DNA from: Turritopsis dohrnii
Lineage: Eukaryota > Cnidaria > Hydrozoa > Anthoathecata > Oceaniidae
Reading direction: 5' to 3'
DNA length: 64,000 nucleotides
NCBI GenBank assembly: GCA_027922465.2
Contig: BQMF02000198.1
Location: 310,001-374,000 of the forward strand
Shown: one piece after another, positions 10,701-24,500 of the stretch
Numbering within the stretch: position 1 is the stretch's first letter
Layout of the letters: each line of letters opens with the position of its first letter
Notes under the pieces: model-generated
Told to the model about the DNA's origin: nothing
Database searches by the model: none
What the model saw: only the letters and a program-made list of their open reading frames with translations
Position numbers and translations under genes: made by a program

Positions 10701-12320
10701 TGCTGTGTGTTGACTTTCCGTTTGTTTACAAAGTAGTAACTGTTTACGTTATTTGTTTACGTTGTGTGTTTACGTTATTTGTTTACGTTGTTTTTCAGAA
10801 TCCCGAAAAAGTAAACTATCTTTTTAGAAGTAAATTCGAACTTTTACCTGTTGGATATTCAGAAAGATATTTAGATAGTCATCGAGATGGAGAGGAACCT
10901 TGATGCTTTTTTGTCATTATATATGAGAAGTTCTCATTGCTTTCGTTTGATTTCAAGAAGTTTAAGTTCGTCGTGTAGTGGAAACATTAAACTTTTTTAT
11001 ACGACGGGTCAAAAATCATGATGAATAATCGTCAAGCGATGAAATTGTAGCGATGAGCTTTTTTTTTTTTTTTTTTGCTTTTTGATCAAAAACAAAATAA
11101 TGTGTTCTTACTTTTCACAACATTTTCTGTTTCAGAATGTAGAGATCTTAAGGTTTAGATTGGGTCATTTTCGACAAAGTTTATGAATGATTTCATGCGA
11201 TTAGGATAAAATTTCACCGCGACTAGAGACCTATGGAGATAATTGCCCGTTGTGATAGTTGTATCGTGTATTAAGGAGATAAAATGAATAGGGGAACAGC
11301 TAATTAAAAGAACAATATGATTCAAGTTCGTATTCAATTTTAATCAGCCATTACCGAATTGTTTAATATCTAGAGATTTCATATGATATGATGGCTTTTG
11401 CATGTATCTTTTGCATAGTAAACTCGAAAAAGATGGTAGTCTTAATAGCGTAGAATATAATTTCAAACAATATTTTATCTGAGTAACTCGTGGCCATTTG
11501 TAATTGGTTAATTTATTGTCTGAAAATTACCTTGATCGTTTTCGTCAATAAAGTCATTTTTTCGTTTCCCGATATCTACTGGACGCCATTACTAGTCAAT
11601 TTTAATGTTGATTATAAAAAGTGTAGTTCTGTTAGTCTCAAAAAAATAATTCAAAAAAAAATATATATAAATAAAATAAGTACATAAGTCATCGTCCGGA
11701 TTTTTGTTTCGGATGCATAATCGGAATAACCGGATACAACTTTAATGTACAACATCCATTTTGGAAGCCATGAATCTATCAAGGTGGGAAAAAAACGAAA
11801 AGCTAATTAATATCTTTACTCTGTGGGCAAATGAATTAAAAAGTCACTGCGAAGGAGTACATTTCTATAGAAAAACACACACTATTTCAATGAAAATGTT
11901 CATCGTCGTAGTGACTTTTGATAATTTTGCCTAGAAAATATGTTTCAGAATAAGTCTTTAAAGATAGCGAACTGTTATAAATAAAACTTGGTAGATTGTT
12001 ATGGTACTTTCTCAAATATCCAAATGGCAAACGGCCATCCTTATCGGATGTTCGTATTTAGCGAGAGTCTTTCGCGAGTGGAGCAAACAAATCGACTTCT
12101 TGAAAGTTCGTGTTCCAAAAAGTTTGCTGTATAAGCTTGGCCGTGTGACGTGTGGTTAACTCCTAGCCTTTCTATGTCTTGATTTTTCATTGCGTTGGAC
12201 AGTGTGTGTTAATCATTAGGACGCAGGCTAACTGCATAGTCACGTGAGCTGAAGCATTGCAAAATGCATATCTGACAGTAACTCATCTACTCGGAGTAGG
12301 CAGGCAGATGGAACTAAACG
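7781..12320. other. Intergenic region, no gene recognised
   Basis: AT-rich spacer. It holds low-complexity tracts (TATTTTTTGGTATTTTTTT repeats near 9655-9715, GTTTACGTT repeats near 10743-10795, a poly-T run near 11059), one MITE copy, and a weak tRNA-like B-box near 8338-8351 that could mark an old SINE. No open frame looks like a protein. Confidence 0.6.
11822..11934. mobile_element. Foldback MITE family, copy 1
   Basis: About 113 bases with the family arms: GGGCAAA...AAAAGTCACTGCGAAGGAG on the left and GTAGTGACTTTTGATAATTTTGCC on the right, which are inverted copies of each other. Six more copies lie in the window. Confidence 0.8.
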
Positions 12321-12402
12321 CCATGGTTTGAAGTCAGACGACTAATACCCTAGTTACACAATGACCATGGTTTGAAGTCTGACGACTAACGCCCTAGTTA
12401 CT
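12321..12402. repeat. 44-bp-period direct repeat upstream of the FN3/LDLa gene
   Basis: Two copies of a 38-base unit beginning CCATGGTTTGAAGTC and ending CCCTAGTTAC, starting at 12321 and 12365 with two or three differences. They lie about 85-165 bases before the start codon, so they may fall in the promoter or 5' UTR. Confidence 0.85.
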
Positions 12403-12484
12403 TGCTCACATTCTTTTTTACTTTTTAGACCAAACAATAACATCAGCACAGAAATACACAATAAATAAATACATAGATTTTGAA

Positions 12485-12548
12485 ATGTGGATCCGGAAAC
12501 ATCTACTGTTTTGTGCTCTGAGCTGTTATCTCTTCTCCAGAGCTCAAG
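12485..12548 (+). CDS. Exon 1 of the FN3/LDLa gene: signal peptide
   Basis: This exon is too short for ordinary ORF detection. It reads MWIRKHLLFCALSCYLFSRA followed by Q: a basic start, a hydrophobic core and a small residue at the likely cleavage point. The donor is CAAG|GTAAT, phase 1, which fits the next exon at 12981. The start is the first ATG of this frame. Confidence 0.85.
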
Positions 12549-15500
12549 GTAATATAGCTAAACAGTCCATGTAATTAATTAGTATGTCAATTTTTTGAAG
12601 TAAACATTTCGCGTGAATGGCTGCAATAATCCCTTCCTTGTTTACTTAAATGCATAAAAATTAACTATGGAAAGTTTAAGTTTTTTTTGATGACTTGTAT
12701 TGTGTTGTTGTTGTTAGGTATTCGGGTGTAGAAGTTCTATCGATGAGTGTAAACTACACTTGTGGAGGAGAGAGCATTAAATACACTTCGGGGGAGTGTT
12801 TCTCTTTCCAAAAAAATACTTTGTTTAAAACCCATACACTTCTTGAAAGAGTTGGGTTCATAGAAGATATTGTTTCAGGGATACATTCGACGGGGTCTTA
12901 TGAAAAGATTTTATTCTATTCGTAAAGTTTTGTTTTTTTTAAAAAAAAAGACTTTTTTGTTATACTTTCGTTTATTTTAGGGCAACTCGGTCCAGTTCTC
13001 AATGTTACCGTATCACCTATATTATATGAAGAATCTTCTGCCGTTAACGTAACATGGCTTCCACCTACTAAAACAAATGGAGAGGACCCATCAACATTCA
13101 CATATAACTTTGAGTATTGCAGATTGAATCTCCCAGACACCTGCAAGAATATGAGTCTAACTTCTACTAGTGCAGAAGCTAAAACCTTAATGACATCTGA
13201 TTTATACCAGTATAAAATCACAGTGTTTGACTCAAAAATGATTGCTGGTGAAACATTGGAGGGTACATTTAGAACTGCTGCAAGAGGTGAGACAGTAGTA
13301 TAGGCCCTATACACAATACATAGCAATATCATTTTAAATGTTATAAAGGGTAGTTACTATGTTCGTTTGACAAATCGTTACCGTAAGACTTTTAAAGTGT
13401 AAACCTTTTGAAATGTGTTTGGATTAGTGAGGGTCAGGCTCGAGATTGGCCTCATTTATTCAAGTATTTTGATAAAAGTTTCCACCGTATTAATGTGATG
13501 GTAGCGATTTGTCAGATAAATATACTCGCTTTATCGCAGTACTGTAGACGCAAACTCTATCCTCAATCAATTTTGAAATGGTCTTCTCATACTAGCCGGC
13601 TAGCGAAATAGGAAAGAAACTCTGGGTACTAGGTTTACAAACCCATAAATCCATCTTTTTATTGGATAACGAAACCGAAAGCGAAACATAGAAAGATCGT
13701 GTAACATCATCATGAATTAGGCACTAACATTCATTCTTCATCTTTTTCACCAACAATATCTAGATACATGTCGCAGCACTCATTTCACTTGTGGTAGTCC
13801 TCAATGTGCCTTAAAAGAACGCTTATGTAATGGAATTCCAGATTGTGTTGATGGATCCGATGAAACTATAAGAGCAGGATGCAGTAAGTAGCACAAATCA
13901 ATTTAAAAAAAATACCATACGTATTTTATTGGTATTTTTACCAATAAAAATCAGCACAGTTTTGAAGCAATTATATCTGTTTATGAAACGTTTCAATGTC
14001 CCTACCAAACATGATCAGTAAAAAATGAAACAGAAGAATTTTCATTCATCTTCTTTGTATCTTTTTCTACATACCATAAAATAAAACTATACAAGTGGTC
14101 TGAAAAATCGGTTTCAGATTTGATGAGTTTATAACCAGTTTGTCTATAACCAAGATTTTTACTATAAAATTCTGGGCACTCTTTCCTTTCCTTCTTTCTT
14201 ATAGTATACTTGCCCAAATAAACATCTTTAACTTGCTAAGTGTTTAAAACTTTACTAAGTATGATCAAGTATGATCAAGTTTTGCAGCTTAGATCACAGA
14301 ATTCATGCCAGAATATTCCAGTATTTTAGTTCAACTTGTCCTTAATTTTTGGTGGATTTCAACTGCAAGTTGTTTCCATTCTGTTCTTAAGATTTTCACG
14401 ACAAATTTAGTTTTCAATAGTAAATTGATTTTCATTGTTATAATCCTGACCATCGGTTATATGATCAGTTGTAAAAGCTAGTTTTGATTTCTGCACGCAA
14501 TAAAGAAAAGCTTAAAATAATAATAAAGTTTGAAAAGTGAAGTTCTGAAATCTCCTAGTCTCAAATTGTTCCAAAATCGTTTCTTGCAAAAGAGACACCT
14601 AAGAGAATTAAGAATAATTTGATTTTGTTAAGGAAGTGTCGTAATGATAATGAATCATAAAATTGGAATCATCCTTTTATTTCCTTCATTAGGTTTGCCT
14701 CGTTCTAAAGTTACTGGTGTGACAGGGGTTTCTAAATCACCAACTTCCATTGAGATTACTTGGAATAAAATTACAAATTTAAATGATTTTCTAAAGAGTT
14801 ACCAAATCAGCAATGACAATACATCACTTATTGGAAGTATAAAACATCCAAAGAACCAGCCTGCCGTCACAACCTTGTCATATACATTTGATGGTCTTTT
14901 GTCAAATAAAATGTATTACTTCAAAGTCCGATCTGTTAATGGTGCTGGCAATGGGCCTTGGTCTGATACAATTTCAGTGCAAACACAGAAAGCTGGTAAG
15001 CTTGTCTTTGGGTATTTTTGTAGCGTCTGTTTAAACACACCCAAGTCTGGCAAATGTTAACTGTTGACATATTACTCCTTATGCAATTCCTTAAAGTTTT
15101 ATTGATTTTTTTCAGAGAAAGTTGGTGCAGTTTTTAATGTAACATTCAGTGATGTATTGTACGAAGAATCTACAAGTATTAAAGTATCATGGATGCCACC
15201 AATTAATGACAATGGAGAAGACCCATCAACATTCACATATAACTTTGAGTATTGCAGATTGAATCTCCCAGACACCTGCAAGAATATGTCATTGAATAAT
15301 ACTAGTGTGGAGATCAAAGAATTAATGCCATTGGATCTTCATCAATACAAAGTCACAGTATTTGACTCCCAAAAGGTTGCTGGTGAAATATCTGAGGGTA
15401 CATTCAAAACTAAACAGAGAAGTGAGCGTTGTTTATAATTATGTTATTGAGCTTTTATCATAATAGATTTTAGTGCTTTGTAACACCATGTTCCTTTGTT

Positions 15501-18500
15501 ACCTAGTTTAACTTTCTTGTGTCTTTTCCTCTACTACCATGTTACTTTGTGAAGATCAGCTTTGTTTAAGTCAGCTTTTTGTATTTAGATACATGTCGCA
15601 GCACTCATTTCACTTGTGGTAATCCTCAATGTGTCTTAAAAGGACGCTTATGTAATGGAATTACAGATTGTGCTGATGGATCTGATGAAACTATAAGAGC
15701 AGGATGCAGTAAGTTACATGCCTTGTCAGTTCTGAAAGTTGTATTCAACTTAAGGTTTATTATCATTATCACTAATGCATTTCCTCTAATAAATGATTGA
15801 AAAGATTTCAGACATTTACCAACTCTCCAACCCTGTAGCGTTTTTGAAGATACAAGAGTTTGGTTTGAATGTTCTTGCGCAATTAGTTACACATCAAAAA
15901 AATTAATGCAAACGTGGTAGAATTTTGTTGAAAACAAATAAAACTATTAACCTATTTAAACGATTTCTTGTTTAGCCTGTTTTTTTAATAAACATGGGTA
16001 TTTTCAAAATGCTGCATTTATTAGGAGATAGTGTTTATCAGAGGACAGTGACTATTACAAATGTTTGGCTATAAAGTGAAGCTTAATAAAAGGCGTCATT
16101 TTATCAGAGGGTAGCGTTTATTAGAGTAAATGCAGTAAAGTTTTCATCTCATACTACTACATTTCACTTTATTAATGGTTGTTCTTATTTGATTTAATTT
16201 TTCTTTAATTTGGAAAATTAATGAGCTCTTTGTATTTTCAAATTGTAACTTCTTTGTTCGTAATAATCTCAACTATCTTTTATTTTTTGTGATTGTCAAC
16301 TATCTCTATCTATAAGTTTTTTTTTCACAGCAAGAGTGCCACATTTATTGCATTATATAGTGTGTACCCATTTCATTATGGCTAATGTGTCAATGACATT
16401 ATAACTTTCTTTAGATACACCTCGCTCTAAAGTTACTGGTGTGACAGGGGTTTCTAAATCACCAACTTCCATTGAAATAACTTGGAATAAAATTACAAAT
16501 TTAAATGATTTTCTAAAAAGTTACCAAATCAGCAATGACAATACATCACTTATTGGAAGTATAAAACATCCAAAGAACCAGCCTGCCGTCACAACCTTGT
16601 CATATACATTTGATGGTCTTTTGTCAAATAAAATGTATTACTTCAAAGTCCGATCTGTTAATGGTGCTGGCGATGGGCCTTGGTCTGATACAATTTCAGT
16701 GCAAACACAGAAAGCTGGTAAGCCAACTACTGGATATTTTTATAGCATTTTTAAATTCACCCAATGTTGGAAAATAATATCAAATAGTGTCTTACCATAA
16801 TAATCTATAGAGTACTGAATTTTTAGAAAAAGTTGGTGCAGTTTTTAATGTAACATTCAGTGATGTATTGTACGAAGAATCTACAAGTATTAAAGTATCA
16901 TGGATGCCACCAATTAATGACAATGGAGAAGACCCATCAACATTCACATATAACTTTGAGTATTGCAGATTGAATCTCCCAGACACCTGCAAGAATATGT
17001 CATTGAATAATACTAGTGTAGAGATCAAAAAATTAAAGCCGAGGGATCTTCATCAATACAAAGTCACAGTATTTGACTCCCAAAAGGTTGCTGGTGAAAT
17101 ATCTGAGGGTACATTCGAAACTAAACAGAGAGGTGGGAATTTATGAATAATGTCTTTTCTCTTTAACATGATGTTAGTTTTCTTTAAGTGGTTTCAGAGT
17201 GTTTATTCCATGGTTGAATTAGTGATAAATGTTGGCCATCAGAACAAGAGGTTTGGGGTTCAACACTTGATGAATCATGCCAGCAACTATATCAGTGTGG
17301 ATTGATCTACTGCATGTAGCTATCATCTTGAGGATGAAATTGGTAGCAAATTGATTTAGCTTGAAAAACGTTTTTTTTAAACTTTCCATAGCCCAAATAG
17401 TGCTGCAAATGTCTTGATGTATGAAATACATTATAATCATTTCTAAAACCAAACCTGTAGGCATAATACTCACTGCTACTGTTTCCATTTCCACTGTATT
17501 TGACAAAGAGAGAAATTTCGTTAATTCATCTAAATTCTCCCTCTGAAAGAAAACTTTATAAACCATTTGATCTACATAAAGTCAAGTCCATTGCACGACA
17601 CCCATTGATCACAATCAGAACAGAAGAAGCAATCCTGGGTTAACATTAATAAAATAAATAAAGTTGTTTCAGTCATCCAGTTTTACTTGTGTGTGTGTTC
17701 CTCCCTTTTACAATGATAATTTATTACTCTACCTTGCTGGATTTTAGTTTTCACTGTTGTCACAACGTTTAAAACATTTTTTTGTAAAGACTCCTTCGTT
17801 TCTGCAATCCAGATAAATTTTATGTAGTTGTTTCATCAACTTACATAATTGAAACACTTCTGATGATGCAGCAAAATAATTCTTTAATCTTACCTTTCTG
17901 TTCAAAAATAAACAACTGGCCAAGCTAATGGGTTAGATTTCAGATGTTCAGTAGTTGATAATTGTTCATGTTTTGGGATGGAAATAAATCATCTGTATTA
18001 CTGAAACAAATACAACTACATTGGTAGCATTTTTTTACTGAACACTTATACCTAGTGAATCAAGTTTTGTAAAATGTTGCAACTATAATCATGATTTTTG
18101 TTTAGATGAGCTGAATCTTTATGTTATTTTTCTAATGTCATCTTTATTCTTTGTTTTTGTATTTAGATACATGTCGCAGCACTCATTTCACTTGTGGTAA
18201 TCCTCAATGTATCTTAATAGAACGCACCTGTAATGGAATTCCAGATTGTACTGATGGATCTGATGAAACCGCAAGAGCAGGATGCAGTAAGTAACACTTA
18301 CATTTGCTGTTATTTCTACTTACTTTTACACTTATTTCACTAAACTAGCTGCCAAAGCGGCATTGCTCGCCAAGCATGTTCAAGCTTGCCTTGTGTCGCA
18401 CGCCACCCAAATCAGCATACATTTTAGTCAAAATATTTCTTACGGGTTTTTATTTCGAAAATGAACCTGTGTCCCGTGTAAGCGTATAAACATTGTTGGA

Positions 18501-21500
18501 AGTACATTTACGTCTTTAGCGAACCCGATGTTGCTTTACACAGCTACTAAGCGGGCCCATTTGTTTTGTGGGCCCGACCTCGGGCCCGCTAAAGTTTTAG
18601 TTCATATATAGCAACTCACATAAAAGTTTTTTACGGGCCTTAATTTCGAAAAGAATGTGTGGAAGTCCTGTGTCGAAAATAGGTGACGAAAAATTCAATC
18701 ACGGAATTGTAAGTGGAAAGTGTATCCATGTAGTAGAGCTTGAAAAACTAATAAAAAAAGTGTATGGGATCGTTTAGCTACAACCAGCCGTTGCAGAGAT
18801 ATTGCCGACCAAAGATTTTGATGACGTCATAGCCGCAGTACCAAATAAAATTTAGGCCCAAATGTTGTGTCACCCCATCACCCGTATTGCAGACTCAAAA
18901 AAATGTATCTGTGTAACAATTTTTTGCCGTTTTCAGAAAGTCTGTTCAGATTTCGGACTGTTTGTTTATTCAGAATAGTTAATAACAGATCTAAAACTCT
19001 ATGCAAAATGTAATACGAAAAGGCCACTTTCAATATTAATTCACAATAATATTAACTTTTTTATACTTTTGAAATACTTTTAGAAGTTGTTTTTGCCGGG
19101 TTTTTTTGAAAACTTCCCAATTCAATCTTTAAAATTTTTATTATCAAGTTCGTAAAATATGCACAGAGAGCACATGAAATGTTTTCCAACCGATTTAGTT
19201 TACATTCTGAGGAAGTTGTAGAAGTAGCTTCTTAGATACTTTGAAGAATTTTAAACCCTGTCTTTATTTACTATTGCAATCGAAATATTATCATGAGAAC
19301 ATTCCTTATAGAGAAAATGTTGATGTTTAGCTGACTCTGGGAAAAAATTCTTGAATAAGAAGGTTAAGGCTTGATAATAAGCAAAACTTTGCTATGAAAA
19401 GAACTTTCAATATCACAGCAGAAATGTATGTAGTATCAACATTACTGGTGAATACGTCTTATCAATAAATGCATGAAAAATGCTCATTTCATTTAATAAA
19501 TATTAAACTGAAAGTTGAAGATATTAAAAAAAGCAAATGAAATTATCATAGCAGCACAAATTACTTCACTTGTTAATGAATTGACCCAAACATACATACA
19601 TACTGAAAGTATAAACATGTGCAAGATAATGGTGAACGATAAGTCTAATAAAACTGTTTTTCTGGCTCCAAAACGTCATAGTGAATTGAAAAGTGGTTGA
19701 AATTAATTTTAATAAATTAAAGGAGGGAGTAAGTTGGGGAATTCCAATTATATCAAATTATTTGTCACTGTACAATGCTCGGTCAAGTTATCACTGTATG
19801 GAACTGATTAGTTTTAAATTCACTTTGGAAAAGATGACATTGTTCAAAATAATCCTACAAAACACTCAACAGAGGCAGAATGATTTTAGTTTGGGATAAT
19901 CTTAGGAAAACAAACTTTGGATGATGATTAGAATCCAACCAATTATATACATACAATGAGATCACCAAAGCCTTGTGATAATATGGAGTGTAATATGTTC
20001 TAGGACACAATATAATCATGTTAGGAAAGAACATTGTCATAACAAAGTTTTATTGTGTCATTTGTCTTTTCGTGCACATTGATGTTACTTATAAGATTCT
20101 TCCAGTATTGAAAAGATTCAAGTGGTAATATGCAGACGTGTATCTAGAGGGTAGTTGCAACTTGTGGAGAAGCGCATTAACATAATTTGTAAATTCAGCT
20201 CATATTATCAATGGGATTATTTGAACCTTTTTCTTTTATGTTTTTCCTACACAAGTTGTGGCTTACCTCTGGACCCGCCACTGGCAGATTTAGTAGAAAT
20301 AGATTTTCATATTGTACATTATGTTGATTTAAGTTCTATATAAACAATATAATTTTTATCTTCTTGTAATCCTGGATTAAAATCTTTGAAATGCCAAAGT
20401 TTCTCATGCTCCTATTAATGCAAGTTATGAACAATTTCATGTAATATATATTTACTTAAATATGCACATTTCTGGCAAAATTTGGAAGGTGTGCACAAAG
20501 AACAATTGGAAGGTCCTGATATTAAAGTTGGCAGTTACTGGCAGATTTGGTCATAAATAGCCGAGGTCTTCAGCTTTTAAACAAGTTTGGTTGTATAGAT
20601 TTAATAGTTTAATAGTGTTGTGAAAGTCTTCAGCCTTTTTTCAAATGATTTTAGTTCACTTCTATCGAATATCATTTTATTCTCCATGTGAACCGTAAGT
20701 CAATTGTGATAGACCTGTTCTCACGTAAGCAATAAGAAAAGAATGGATAGTCGTTCAGATACCTTAGAAAATTGGTCATGCCATGAGGCTTCTAGTTGAA
20801 TTTAAAATGAAGCTTCTGAATGTTATAACACTTATTTTTTATATTATGTACTTTTACTATTCATTTTGAATAATTTCAGTCAACTTTAATATTTTGTGAT
20901 CTATCCATTAGTTTTTTTTTCGTAGTGAAATGGTGACATTTTACTGCACCTATTTCTATATGTCTAATCTGTATTGTTCCTTCTTTTAGATGCACCTCGT
21001 TCTAAAGTTACTGGTGTGACAGGGGTTTCTAAATCACCAACTTCCATTGAAATAACTTGGAATAAAATTACAAATTTAAATGATTTTCTAAAAAGTTACC
21101 AAATCAGCAATGACAATACATCACTTATTGGAAGTAAAAAACATCCAAAGAACCAGCCTGCCGTCACAACCTTGTCATATACATTTGATGGTCTTTTGTC
21201 AAATAAAATGTATTACTTCAAAGTCCGATCTGTTAATGGTGCTGGCGATGGGCCTTGGTCTGATACAATTTCAGTGCAAACACAGGAAGTTGGTAGGCCT
21301 TTTTATTTATTATTTTTATCCGAAATTTGATTGTAATGTTTTGATTCAATCAATCCTATTTCATATTGTTTGAGTCATATCAAAAGATATATCTAAAAAT
21401 GTTTTTTTTCTCATAGAAGCAATTGGTCCTGTTGTCAATGTTACAATATCTGAAATAATGTATGAGGAATCTTCTGCGGTTAATGTAACATGGCTTCCAC

Positions 21501-24500
21501 CTACTAAAACAAATGGAGAGGACCCATCAACATTCACGTATAACTTTGAGTATTGCAGATTGAATCTCCAAGACACCTGCAAGAATATGTCATTGAATAA
21601 TACTAGCGTGGAGATCAAAGAGTTAAATCGAAAGGATTTTTATCAATACAAAATCACAGTATTTGACTCCCAAAAGGTTGCTGGTGAAATATTGGAGGGT
21701 ACATTCGAAACTAAAGATAGAGGTAGGAATTTATGAATAATGTCTTTTCTCTTTAACGTGATGTTAGTTTTGTCCAAGTGAAATATTTGAGGGTATATGC
21801 AAAACTAAAGCGACAGGTGGGGTATTGCTGATGTGATTTGAATTTAGAACTTTAATTGAGTTTGAAGTGTACTTACAAAATGTTCAGTGGAAGCTTAATT
21901 TATGAAAAACGTGAAAAAGATTTATGTATTATTTTCATTGTCCTTTATTTTACAATATAATAGATTGCCTTTCTCTGCATTGGTTCATTGATTATTTGAC
22001 TGATTTTATAACAGATACATGTCGTAGCAATCAATTTACCTGTGGTAGTCCACAATGTGTACCTAATGACCGAAAATGTAATGGGATTGTGGATTGTGCT
22101 GATGGATCTGATGAAAGAAAGGGTGCTGGTTGCAGTAAGTTTTCGATTATTCTGAATTTAATATCTCACATTGATTGATCTTTTTTTTTTGAGCTTTTTT
22201 TTTAAAAGATCTGGTATTCATGGGTATTTTTGAGCACTTTTTTTACTCAAGATTAATTAAAAATAAAATTGTATTTGGTAAGCATTGCAGAATCATCATT
22301 TTTGTAGGTCCACCAGGAAAAGAAGATATCCCTGACGCTATGGAAACAGCACCAGGAAGTGTTACCATAACATGGAATAAGCCGAGAATTAATACAGATT
22401 TCATCGTAAGATTTGAAGTGCAAAATATTAATACAGAGCAAGTGAAGTCAGCGATTTATCCAATTAATCAGCCTGCCATTAAAAGTCTCAGTGTTGTGTT
22501 TACTGGATTAGCTGCAGGATTAGAACATTCATTCATTTTAAGAGGAGTTAATGAAGCTGGTAGTGGCGACTGGTCTGACCCAAAGAAAATACGAACCAAA
22601 GGTAGGGTCATTACTTACTATCTTCTCTTCAACTAAGAGCCTTTTCATCTGTTTTGTGACCCTGGTTCGAAACCCAACTTTCAGGTAGCCTCCAAATAGA
22701 TTTTACCACTTTCTGAAAAGTAGTAACCCGTGCATGCCTGTAGTCTGCTGCTTTTTAAAATTCGAGAAGCGCTTTAAACTGCTGCGACTAAAATTGCGAA
22801 CATTGGACATATTTTGTGTTTGTTCACCAGTCACAGGGATATATTTTTGTGAATGTATTCACCTATTATTCTAGCCTAGTTTGCATTGTCATGGTGCATT
22901 TTTAGGTAGTAGATTGATATACGTAAAGGAACAAGTTTAGAAGTAAATTCATACTATCCTAATTGTAATTTGTTTTGGTATCATTTTTCTTTCTTAAAAA
23001 AAATGTACACATTATTCATGACTATTTTATACTTCATAGTTTCAAGGGTAGATTTTTATCATGGGTTGAAGCCAACCATTTATATCATTAGTTTAGTTTT
23101 TAAAGTAGCTGTTAATCCCAATCCTTTAACAAAGGACTATCACGTTACTTTGTCTTATTTTCCCTCATGCGGTTTGTTATGACACTTATAAAATAATTGA
23201 TGTTACAATCACGTTTTTGATGTGCAACAGTCTATGTTGTTTCTTGAAACAACTCGTTGTCGTGGCTTGTTTCCTCAATGAAATTCACGAGCAAGGTAGG
23301 AAAGTTACATTTTCTTGATTCTATAAATTTTAAATATTCAATTGATAACCGTTCTGTTTATTTTTGTTGGTTCTCGAACAAGGGTCTCCCCTATATTTAC
23401 CTATGCAAGATCTTATTATCGGTTCAATGATGATTCTCTTGTAGTTGGAGCTGTTACAAATGTAACGGTTCATCCGATTCTGTACAAAGAACGAACAGCT
23501 GTCCGAATCGGGTGGATGCCACCAAAATATCAAGTTGGATTGAATGTTTCAACACTTCTTTATAATGTTACCTACTGCGAATTGAATTTGCCAGACACAT
23601 GCAAGACAACTGAGTTGAGCTCTCAAACCTTTCTGGAAGTCTTTGATTTGGATAGCAGACATCTTTATCAATATGTTATACATGTTTATACATCAAACCT
23701 TATTGAAGGAGACATCAAAGATGGGGCATTCAGAACCGCTTACAGAGGTATTAAGGCCCTTTTTTCTTTTAATCATATTTGAAGTAACAAATCTAAGTTG
23801 ATGCTTCCAAGTGAACGTTGTGATCCCATATTTTTCTTTCACGCTTTCTTTTATTAGATACTTGTCGAAATGACTCTTTTGCCTGTGGTAATCCTCAGTG
23901 TGTAGCAAATTTTAAGAAATGCAATGGTCGAAGTGATTGCGCAGATGGATCTGATGAGACCTCAAAAGCTTCCTGTCGTATGTTAATTTTTATTGTCTAA
24001 AAGTACCAACGGTACAAAAATAAAATTATGAAGAAGCAGTAGATAGAAATCAATGCAAGAATAGGCAAGGTTACGATGTTCTGATTGTCAAATAATAATT
24101 TAAAAGTTTGTTGCTCTGAAGGAATCTTTGATGTGACCAGGAAATCTTGAATGTTATTTTGTTCTTTTGTAGAGTTGCCTACTCGCATCCCGAAGATTCT
24201 TCTTGCAAAAGCCACGTCAAAAATGTCAGTTCAAATCACATTTTCTGTAATAAAATACCAGCCAGATCGAATCAAAACCTACCAAGTACAGAACACAAAT
24301 ACGTCAAGTTTGATGGATGTTCGGGTTCCTCCTCTCTCACCAGCTACTGTAAACTTAAGTGCCACTTTCAATGACGTCCTACCTGGTAGATATTTTGTTT
24401 TCCGTGTGCGAGCTGTGAATCCTACAGGTTATGGCGATTGGTCAACTCCTGAATCAGTGAAAACCCCCAGTGCAGGTAAAGTTTCCCAGCCGGCACAATT

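Noticed and set aside
17219..17566. 115-codon minus-strand frame inside a receptor intron
   Set aside because: It could be a remnant of a mobile element, but I recognise no transposase or reverse-transcriptase motif and cannot support a call.
22662..22673. GGTTCGAAACCC, a perfect tRNA-type B-box
   Set aside because: No matching A-box at the right spacing and no cloverleaf around it, so neither a tRNA nor a SINE is supported.
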